A model generated the notes under the pieces. That model ran no database searches. It worked only from the letters and a program-made list of their open reading frames with translations, and was not told where the DNA came from. This document shows positions 55,556 to 64,000 of a DNA stretch of 64,000 nt, one piece after another; positions within the stretch are counted from its first letter, which is position 1; each line of letters opens with the position of its first letter. The DNA comes from Breviolum minutum Mf 1.05b.01 (taxonomy: Eukaryota; Sar; Dinophyceae; Suessiales; Symbiodiniaceae): the NCBI GenBank assembly GCA_000507305.1, contig DF239090.1, positions 4,650-68,649 of the forward strand, in the 5' to 3' direction. A program made the translations under genes and the position numbers.

Positions 55556-55700
55556 CTGTTGATGGCTAAAAAATCCTGATAACTAGTAGCGCTTGGGCGC
55601 ATCTTTTGCCTAAGATCTACTAAGATCTAGAGGTTCTTTATAAAAAAACATATGCATCCCAGTTAGGTGGTAAGGACCTTTTTGAACCATCCATCAACTG
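55556..55700. mobile_element. Family A inverted-repeat element, diverged
   Basis: The left end CTGTTGATGGCTAAAAAATC and right end GAACCATCCATCAACTG, with TAGGTGGTAAGGACC inside, resemble the copy at 2.6 kb. 145 bp. Confidence 0.5.
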
Positions 55701-56706
55701 GACTCTAACTGGACAACGTCTATCCAATCAGCTCACGTCAAAAGGCGCTGCTCCTTCAAGTCGCCATCAATGTCAGGACAACAGACCTTGGGGATGGGAA
55801 AATCCAATTAGCAAAGGTCGAAGAGAAGGTTACGAAACATGACTTGGATGCCAGTCACCACCAGGATAATGATTTTTAGAAGAGAATTCCAACCTAAACC
55901 TTCATTTGCCACTGCTATTTGGTGGGTGATAGATCCAAAACATGACAGTTCTTAAAACATCAGGACAGCGAAGCAATTAGAAAACAGAATTGGACATCCG
56001 CGAAATGCAGTCAGAAAGCTATCCAAAACAAAACTCAGCTAAATTGAAGCTAGATCTGCTTATGTATATCGCGAAATGCTCCACCCCCCACAAAATGATA
56101 CCAGTAAAACCTTCTGTGTCGACGTGTCGTACTTTGTCCAACTCGTCCAGTGATTGGGAAAACTCATCATTGTATCCTCCAAGCCCGGGAGCCTCAGACA
56201 AACCCTTGAAGTAAATCTATACCAAACATCAACTGCTAGGGGGGTTTGGAAATCGTCTTTTCTGCTACACAAAAACAATTACAAATTATACAAACCAGGC
56301 GGGACATTTGCTGGTCATTTGCGACCAGTTGCTGGTCATTTAGCATGCGATCCACCGACCAGCCTGGAAACCACGTTGAAGCAAGGCATCAAAGAACCGT
56401 GTCCTCGGTCTTTTCAAGTGATTCTGCCCTGCAATGGGCCCTAGATAATACCACTTGTGGGTGCTATTTCGAGACGGTTAATTTGGAACTTTTTTAGTCA
56501 TGATATGTATTGATATGTTAAGAAATATCATGTTAAGTAGTGGTACGGTACAGTAGGTCCACTTTTTGATATTTTCGATACTTTTGAACCATACTCACAC
56601 AATATTACGATGGCCCCCCCCACACAGCATGCAACTGCAAAGTGGAGCTTAAGCATGTAACGAACGGGCGGGAATCCAATGACACACAACTTGGGATCCC
56701 AGCTCG

Positions 56707-56800
56707 ACCACCGCATCGCGCTCCTTTGGACAAAGCCGAAATTGATGAATGCCAGTAGTCAACCAAAAGAAACTCTTAAGGTGGCCATAGGAATTATACA
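56707..56800 (+). CDS. Possible exon, unknown product
   Basis: A plus frame with a true ATG at 56,679 and motif LDHRIALLWTKPKLMNASSQ, and a CTCTTAAG|GTGGCC donor-like site at about 56,780. The frame stays open to 56,981. It is either upstream of, or continuous with, the next exon. Confidence 0.3.
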
Positions 56801-56859
56801 CCATCTCTATGTCCACAAGATTTTGTCCATAGAAGTCCTATGTTCTTTGTCTCCTGTAG

Positions 56860-56981
56860 TAAGTAGTGAATGGATTTATGATGATTTATGGTCTCCCAAT
56901 ATATGGGAAACAACACGAGCAGATTCAAGTCCTTGCACAATTGTATGCAAAATCCTCGCAACAGTTTTGCTGAACACATGA
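56860..56981 (+). CDS. Candidate terminal exon, unknown product
   Basis: The acceptor TCTTTGTCTCCTGTAG (start 56,860) is followed by 39 codons to TGA: SSEWIYDDLWSPNIWETTRA, then CTIVCKILATVLLNT. The Trp content and acceptor support it, but the same frame is open upstream to 56,679, so it may instead be one 100-codon frame. Confidence 0.4.
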
Positions 56982-57020
56982 GGTAAAAAAGGTCGCAATC
57001 CACAAAAAAGAAATTGTGTC

Positions 57021-57113
57021 ATACTGTTGATGGAAGATATCCGGCACCACCTGGGATGTATAAAGCCTTGTAAATAACATCAACTGTTGCAGGATTTCTT
57101 CGATCAACAGTAC
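57021..57113. mobile_element. Inverted-repeat element, family A
   Basis: The left end ATACTGTTGATGGAAG and right end TTCTTCGATCAACAGTAC bound 93 bp, with CACCACCTGGGATGTATAAA inside as in the copy at 2.6 kb. It lies between two plus-strand exon candidates (56,860-56,981 and 57,371-57,565). Confidence 0.75.
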
Positions 57114-57370
57114 CTCAATCCAAATAGAAATGAATGAACAAATCCTTTGCCCAAAAAAATATTGTTTTGGACGCTTCCGAGTGACACTTTTAGCGCACAA
57201 ATATAGCGAGTGGACCTCTGTGGGTGAAATTGATATATTTATCCATCTGACATGATCAACTAGATTGTTTGGCCCAGTTAAAAACATGTTTAAATGATTT
57301 TTACTTCTTGATCTTCTTGAAACCACTCAGTTTTTGAAAGGCTTATATACATGTTGTTGTTGACTTGCAG

Positions 57371-57565
57371 AAAAGGTTGGTGAAAAGTCAGCCCATGTTG
57401 GTTGATAGGTCACGTGTTCCCCCCCACGGGTTTTCACAATCGACGTCAGCTGCCTGGAAAGTGACCAAAGCTCGTCCACCAGCAGCCACCTTGGAACAAT
57501 TTCTGCTGCCCAAAATGGTGTTCAACTCAGATTACTGCAAGGGACCTACAATCTATGATCTATAA
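57371..57565 (+). CDS. Candidate terminal exon, 64 codons, unknown product
   Basis: The acceptor GTTGTTGTTGACTTGCAG (start 57,371), phase 0: KRLVKSQPMLVDRSRVPPHG, then TSAAWKVTKARPPAATLEQF, then LLPKMVFNSDYCKGPTIYDL and TAA at 57,563-57,565. Basic then ordinary composition, ending in a plausible C-terminus. The minus strand is also open but lacks a comparable acceptor. No family recognised. Confidence 0.48.
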   Translation, partial: KRLVKSQPMLVDRSRVPPHGFSQSTSAAWKVTKARPPAATLEQFLLPKMVFNSDYCKGPTIYDL

Positions 57566-60105
57566 TCAGTATTGTAGCTGAAATAGATACACTATTTGGA
57601 GATATGTATATATATATATATAAATAATAAAATATATATAGAAGTTTCTTTTGGGTCATGGTTTTCTAGGATTTTGGTGAATGAAACCATTTCAGGGGAT
57701 GTTTGAAGTCGATCTCAGAAGTGCCAAAACAAAACGTGCCAAGAACAACTTGGATCATCTCTACATCCAAGAAAAAAACGAGCAGGGCTGAAATGAAACA
57801 TCCCAAGAACGACTTAAAACCAACATTTCGAGTGTCAAGTGTATCTAACAGAATACATGCATATTATTGCGTAGTTAGTAGGTTCAGGATGTTTATGCTC
57901 ACTGAGTCCCTGTAAAGGAAGTACGGTGGAGAAGGTGCTACAAAAACTATAACATGGGTATGTATGCGCAGCTGCAAAATCATTAATCGTGCTCCAACTT
58001 TTGTGTGAAATCATTGTGTATATAAGAATGTTGATCATATCATTTACTAAATACATGGCTACCCACATGACATCATGACATCAGTTCATATCATATCATA
58101 TCATCCCATAGCTTCTAGAAGACAGTTTCTCTCGAACATAAGGCTCTTATGATGTTCTTTTTGCCAATCTTCCGAACAGAAACAAAAAAAAAACAGCCCC
58201 AGGCCCAGGTGTCGTGAAACCCCTCCAGCTGGCTCCAGCTGTTTCAGCTAAATGGTGGACCTCGAAAACCTCCATTGCCCTACAGTGTGAGGTGGGGATC
58301 CCATGGTGATTGGTTCGACCTGGTTCGACCCTCCCCCGTTTCAGTTGCCAAATGACTGAATGCTGAAAGCACTCCACCAAAGGCTCCTTGACATCGAGGA
58401 TGTTAATCTCCATCTAAGTAGATTTGTGGCAAAGTAACAACATCCAATGTCATCCAAACAAAATAACACATGAGGTGGTCAGCGGCCTCGGAATCAAACT
58501 AGTCTGGAATGTTTTTCGGTCATGTTGGGAGGTTGCCCATGTTCCACAAACTTTGTCAGCCAAAGGACGTTAAAATAACGATTGAAATTGAAACTTTGTT
58601 TTAGTACTAAACTACACCCTGAGCTATTGCCTGAGTGAGCACATAAGCCGTCATTTCAAGTCAAGTCCTCAAGTTCTCCTGGCTGATTTGAATCAGAAAT
58701 TCACATAAAAACAATCATCCAACAAAGATCAATGATTATGCCAATCTCCACAGTGACACCAATCCCCACAACAAAAGTTGTATCGTCCTGTAGCTGGGGA
58801 TCATAGAGCAAGTCCTGAGCGTTGGAGACATTACGGCAGGGTGCGTCAGGTGCAGCAAGGACTTCACAAAGCAAAAATCCATGAAAATCCTCACCAACTT
58901 CTGAACTGATACTTTAAACATTTTAAAGCTACCCCTTAAATGCATAATCAACAAAAACTCTGATGCGAGTTTTTAAACCATGATTACTCATCTTTCACCT
59001 TCTTCTAAACAAATTGGGGCTTGCACTAAGAACCCTTCAGAAACTGCTACCTGGATCCAGTCCAAACATTTCTTTGTCCCAGCGTCCGCTGCCAACAGCA
59101 GGTCAAAGGTACGTCCAATGGACACCTGAAAGGATTCCAACGTCATAAAGAAGTCATGAGCTGAACAAATCATTTGGACAGTTTAGACTTTATACAACAC
59201 TTGAAAAACCCAACAGGTCTAATATACTAAATCAACAAAGAATCATAGAATAAAAAACAAACATTGTTTTTTCCGATGTAAACAATAACAACTATATAAA
59301 ATCAAATAATTCATCAACCTTTCTTTGTCATTTCAATTAAGATTATACTACGTTTTTTAGGTGGTGTGCATGAATCAACTCTGTATATCTTCAAACAAAG
59401 GAATTTCATGTTTAAATGCTTGAAACTCCTAACTACTAGGAATGGTTGTTTCGAATGCAATTCCAATCGTGAGTGAAGTTCAGGACATTGATTTGGAATC
59501 AAATCAATGGAGAAACACATGAACAAAAACTCTCATTTCACAAATCCACTGGATCATGAATCATGATTCATAAATACATAACTACTAACATTAAAAAAAA
59601 AACAATGCTAAAAACATCAATACATAAGCATGGATGGGTACCACATCGGATAACACTGAATATCTAGCGGCTCAAGAATTGATCCAGCTATGTCTTCATC
59701 ATTTTGAGTCACATCCAAAAATGACTCCCGGGAGAGTACGGCAGCCAGAAACAGGCTGGGATATATGGGGATAACATTGCCATGGGCCTAGCCTATGGTT
59801 TCATCAAGGATCAAGCTACCTCACAAATCGGGTATATATGAACCTGGAAAAATATCAGGGCTTCAACGAAAAAATCCCAAACGGTTTCCTTGGCAAACGT
59901 CTCATCCACCCATGGCTCTTCCGCACCTGTGAGGACCAATCAAAGGCCATCAGCTCAATCACACCTTGTGCTTCCCCCAAGGCGTGGGTTCTCGGCAAAA
60001 CTGCAAAATATATGGACATTGAAAAACAAAAAAACTCCAAAAACAACATAAACTAAACATAATGCCCTTCAATAGACTCAAATTAAACTCTGACAAACAA
60101 ACTCA

Positions 60106-60138
60106 AAGGAAAGAAAGAAAGAAGGAAAAAAAAAAGAA

Positions 60139-60178
<40 letters not shown>

Positions 60179-60185
60179 AAGAAAC
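60106..60185. repeat. (GAAA)n microsatellite
   Basis: About 80 bp of GAAA/AAAG units with a few interruptions, followed by AAAC-rich sequence. A Lys-rich plus frame through it is an artefact. Confidence 0.9.
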
Positions 60186-61025
60186 AAACAAACAAAACAA
60201 ACACACACAAACAAAACCATCATGTGTTGGAAGATGATCATCTCAAAACTGCATCTGCTCTTCAAAGTTCTTCAGCTTGAGTTTCCAAGACCTGGATTGA
60301 CATCGACATAAGATGCGTTGATCTTCAAGTTCTCCGAGGTCATGGGAAGGATCTCGGCGCAGCCAAGCATATGAGGTTGGTACCCTTGAAACTACCTTTC
60401 TTTCTGCAAGGCCTCAACGTGACACTGAAAAGCCAAATTGCAAATCACATATTCTATATAAATCAAATACAACATCGTTAAACACATGTTCGAAAACCAC
60501 ACACATGCAACATGCATGTATGTTTGCAACATGTATTTCCAACCACTTGAAGAAATTTTTCATTAGCTCCTTAGCGGTTTCTGTTTTTTCCCACACAAAA
60601 AACCACCCCCGGATTCAACACCATCCGCCTCTGGGAGATCGGTGGCACATACAGACAAAGCATCTGTGCCGCGGATATTTACCAAATGGTCGACCATGGC
60701 CATGTGGGGGATGGAAAAATTCCACATATTGACATGCTTTGAAAAACCATTAGGGTCCCGGGTTTGGAAGTTGACTGGAATATCAACCTACGAAACTTCG
60801 GAACATCACGACATACAAACACATGGACATCTGTTGGGAAACAGGGGCGGTTAACCGCCAGATTCCCAGCGGAATCTTCCAACTGTTAACGATCTTTTCG
60901 GATCTTTTTATTCCTCTGAAATGTCGTTTGTCGGATCCAATCATTGGACGAAGTAAGGTAGGAAAAAAATGTGTTTGCAACAATCCCATTGTTACTGATA
61001 GCCTACCTGATGTTTGAAACACATA

Positions 61026-61109
61026 GGATCCCATGTACGGTATATTTACCTACATTTGAATTTGAATAATCTGTATGGTAAATGATGGTAAATATGCCAT
61101 ACATGGATC
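61026..61109. mobile_element. Family C inverted-repeat element
   Basis: GGATCCCATGTACGGTATAT at the left and ATATGCCATACATGGATC at the right, with TTTACCTACATTTG and GGTAAATGATGGTAAAT as inner arms. 84 bp. Confidence 0.7.
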
Positions 61110-63445
61110 AAATGATCAGGCACCATGCACTGTATCCAACCTCCAGCCACCAACAAAGATGGAAGGGCCGCAACACCGCAGCCTAATTCCAACCTGGGAA
61201 AGCCAACAAACAAATAGGGGGGTTTTTGGTTAAACGGTTTGAGGTCACAAAAGGTCAACCGCCGGTGAACAGATTCTGCATACAACAACAGATCTAGGCT
61301 TTCCAAAATCAATCAAAATCATACAAAATCTTTAAGCACCCGCACACACTAGGTTTTTGGTCACTTTCCATGATCTGCTGGAGGCCTGTGACTGATGACA
61401 GGGTACAAAATTGTACTCAAGGAGAGATGTACATTTGACTGGGCTTCAGTCTTCAATTCCCCCATTTTTCGGGTGCTATGTTCGTAGATAAAGCTACAAG
61501 TGACATGCAATCATATCAACACAAACAATTCATGACTTTTTTAAGACCCCTGGTCCTCCGATCATAAAATCTCACCAATTGGCACAATTTCATGCCTTTC
61601 ATTACGGCATACATCTACACCAATGGGGGGTAATGATTTGTCTTGGCCTGTTAATACCAATCTTTCAGTCACCAAGACACCAATCACTACATTGCTCTCG
61701 TTTAAGTCGCCAATCACTACATCTTTTCCTCACACCTCTTCGCCGTAGATAGCGAGCTAGCAGAAGACCAGAGCCTCAGAGCCAGTTGTGTTGGGGAAGG
61801 GTTTAGTAGTTGTGTTCGTTTTGTATGTTTTTTTCCGGAAATGACAGAGTTTTCAGGCAAGGTCCATCGTGATGGCCCATGACAGGATATATTTAATAAA
61901 TGTCGTGTATATATATACATATATCGATAGATATACACCATGCATACCATCTACTTCTGTAGAGGACTCCTATCAATCTTCACTTTCCACTGAGACATAG
62001 AAATAGAGACTTTTGTCACAAGGATCACGGATCTTTGACACGAGCCATGTGTCATTTGGAATGGCCCGACTCGGATGCCAGTGAAAAGTTAGGGTATTAG
62101 GATGACATCCTAAGGGGGGAAGCATATCTGAACAACAAGCTGGAAGAAACAGGAGAACTCAATACCTGGGACTGCCCAACATCAGGTGGATTTGGAGGAA
62201 ACTTACTCACAGAACATATCCCGAACTTCGGAGTAAAAAAACGGTTCCAACTTCGAACCTAAGCTTTTGAATGAATGAAAAACTATAGCACTCTCAATTT
62301 CGAAGCATGAGCACCAACAAAATAAAGATAAAACAAATCAACATATGCGTAACCGGCAACTTAATAGATTCCCTCAGCCAAAGGAATACAGCCCTCGGCC
62401 AACAGCCCTCAAGTGATGTTACCAAGTGTCTCCAAAGTAAGCCTGCAAACGTGGCAGGTAAACAAACCAAAGAATCTCATCTGGCTGAAGAACCCATTGA
62501 GCCGTTGGCAATCAAAATGTAGCCAAAGACCTTTTCCAAAACAGATATATTAAACCAAATAAAAATATATGCTGCGAAGTAGATGCACCTGCATGCACAC
62601 TATCATTGGAGAAATATAGGTATATATATATATTATATTTTGTCATGTACAGGAATTATATGGTTTCCTTGAAACGTATCTAAGTTTATGAATGTATGAT
62701 AATTTATGCATATCAATATTTGGACTTTTGTTCCTCATCATCCTTGATGTCATGTCACCAAAGTCATTTTAGGAATTCCGCGAAACGGACAACAAGACAG
62801 AGCTGCAAAGGGGGTGGATCTCAGTGGCCTTTTGGCCCGGGAAGTCTATAAATTACTGAAATCATGCGGAAATCTTCAACCTTAAGGACCCCCGATCCGT
62901 GAATTGGGGGAGTCGGCTCCCCGGACGGGCCATCAATTTGAGCATTCTGATTTGGTCAAAAATTGCGAAAATCAACTCTCATGCTTGCTGGAGAAAAGCG
63001 CCGGTGGTCATAGTAAAGGGACAATCAACTAGTTGACAGTCCTTTCTTAAAACTCGGAAAAAAAGGTACAAAAAAGGGGCATGCCTAAGTTCACTTGATG
63101 AACTGAAAGGGACTATTACTTTGGAATATGCGGAGATTATTTTTTACAACTCTACAACCTCCAAATAGGCATTGAATTTAGCTTGATGGCTAAGCGGCTA
63201 GGTATGCATCTAAATCAGCTTTGGAGTTAAGACAAGCCACGCAGCCTTTCCCCAATATGCCGTAACCTCCTTGCGCCAGTGTCGCATCTTGTCGTACCCG
63301 CAGCCAGGTGTCCGAAATCTGCACATGACGTTCCACCTCAGTCGTCAACAATGGTCTCAAAACACGGTGGCCGAAAAATGGTGGAAACAACGGTGTTCAT
63401 ATGTTACAACCTCTGACAACCTATTAATATATGCATAAATTTGGC

Positions 63446-63562
63446 GATGATTCAGAAATCCGGCGGAAAAAAAACACCTGAACATGTACCAAACCTGTTT
63501 TTAGTGGCAGCTAGGATAACTTGTAAATTCACTGGTGCAGGATTTCTCTCATCAACAGTATC
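63446..63562. mobile_element. Family A inverted-repeat element
   Basis: The left GATGATTCAGAAATCCGG and right GGATTTCTCTCATCAACAGT arms match the ends of the other copies. About 117 bp. Confidence 0.6.
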
Positions 63563-63877
63563 CTGAAACCAACGTGGAGCAGGGTGATTGATGTTCATCT
63601 TCTTCGATAAAAATGAAATGCGGTGGTATCTTGACCTTGCAACAAAGAAAATACACCTTAAGATCACGTTAAGTTTTGTAGGATGCACGCACTGCTCCAT
63701 CGAAAACGTCTTGTGACCAACCGAAGTCCCAACAAATCACACCATATCCCTGCCTGCATGGCGCTTGGCTCATGAAGAGCCTCAGAGATGGTGACTAGAT
63801 GGACTGTTGGGCCCAAGATTTCCAAAATGGACCCTGCCGAGAAGAGAATGCACCCCCTCCAAACCCCTCAAGATAAT

Positions 63878-63898
63878 ATATATATATATATATATATA
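63878..63898. repeat. (TA)n microsatellite
   Basis: Ten uninterrupted AT dinucleotides. Shorter AT runs are frequent through the window (for example 3647-3662, 39,117-39,132 and 48,849-48,861). Confidence 0.9.
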
Positions 63899-64000
63899 AG
63901 TTCTTATAGAAAACCAGTTCATTTCTTGGGGACAAGCTCCCTAATTTTGAGACACACACTGTCACCATTCGCCAACCTTTTGAAAGGTAATGTCTGGATG

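Larger units (their letters stand above)
57600..63440. other. Long stretch without a supported gene
   Basis: Only short, unconvincing frames on both strands. It contains a duplicated TGGTTCGACC (58,310-58,330), the GAAA array at 60,106-60,185, a family C element at 61,026-61,109 and TA-rich patches at 57,607-57,640 and 62,620-62,640. Slightly GC-richer patches at 58,200-58,380, 60,600-60,900 and 61,120-61,270 may be exons but lack clear splice pairs. Confidence 0.45.

Noticed and set aside
56925..57326. 133-codon minus frame
   Set aside because: A large part of it is the family A element at 57,021-57,113, and no splice sites support it.
58310..58332. Repeated TGGTTCGACC as possible tRNA fragments
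   Set aside because: Just a 10-bp direct repeat; no cloverleaf can be drawn.
60062..60280. Lys-rich plus frame
   Set aside because: Produced by the GAAA microsatellite.

Overview
The window looks like nuclear DNA of an intron-rich unicellular eukaryote. There are no bacterial-type operons, no ribosome-binding-site-led reading frames and no rRNA or tRNA that I can recognise. The longest open frame is about 200 codons. Coding signal instead comes as short GC-richer islands of 30-400 bp, bounded by GT..AG splice sites, in an AT-rich background full of small inverted-repeat elements and microsatellites. A dinoflagellate or related alga is a reasonable guess. It rests on the exon/intron style, the LRR and SDR retrocopy-like remnants, and one 11-base match to the 3' end of the dinoflagellate spliced leader. 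None of this is proof.

Layout. 1-250: a 40-bp minisatellite cut by the window edge, then a polypurine tract. 250-20,200: scattered candidate exons, mostly minus strand (around 5.5, 7.4, 10.6, 11.2, 13.5, 14.5 and 15.8 kb; one plus-strand candidate at 17 kb), with inverted-repeat elements between them. 20.2-30.7 kb: a minus-strand 3-exon model (20.9-22.3 kb), a minus-strand 2-exon model (27.4-27.9 kb), and candidate exons on both strands. 36.5-39.1 kb: the best recognised block. A three-exon minus gene end (38,351-39,064) is followed by an intronless, frameshifted chain of LRR, short-chain dehydrogenase and unknown coding remnants. 42-43 kb: one candidate exon on each strand. 46.7-50.4 kb: the best-supported gene, a four-exon minus model with consistent phases (48,469-49,244), plus a coiled-coil first-exon candidate (about 49.9-50.05 kb). 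52-57.6 kb: terminal exons on both strands, one preceded by an intron largely filled by an inverted-repeat element. 57.6-64 kb: no gene I can support, mainly repeats.

Apart from the LRR and SDR remnants I recognise no protein family, so products are given as unknown. In many GC-rich islands both strands are open. Strand and frame are therefore uncertain unless splice sites and phases agree, and confidences are set accordingly. The main theme of the window is the inverted-repeat elements: three repeated families and several single-copy ones, about 85-160 bp each, at least one sitting inside a predicted intron. I see no coherent pathway or defence system here.
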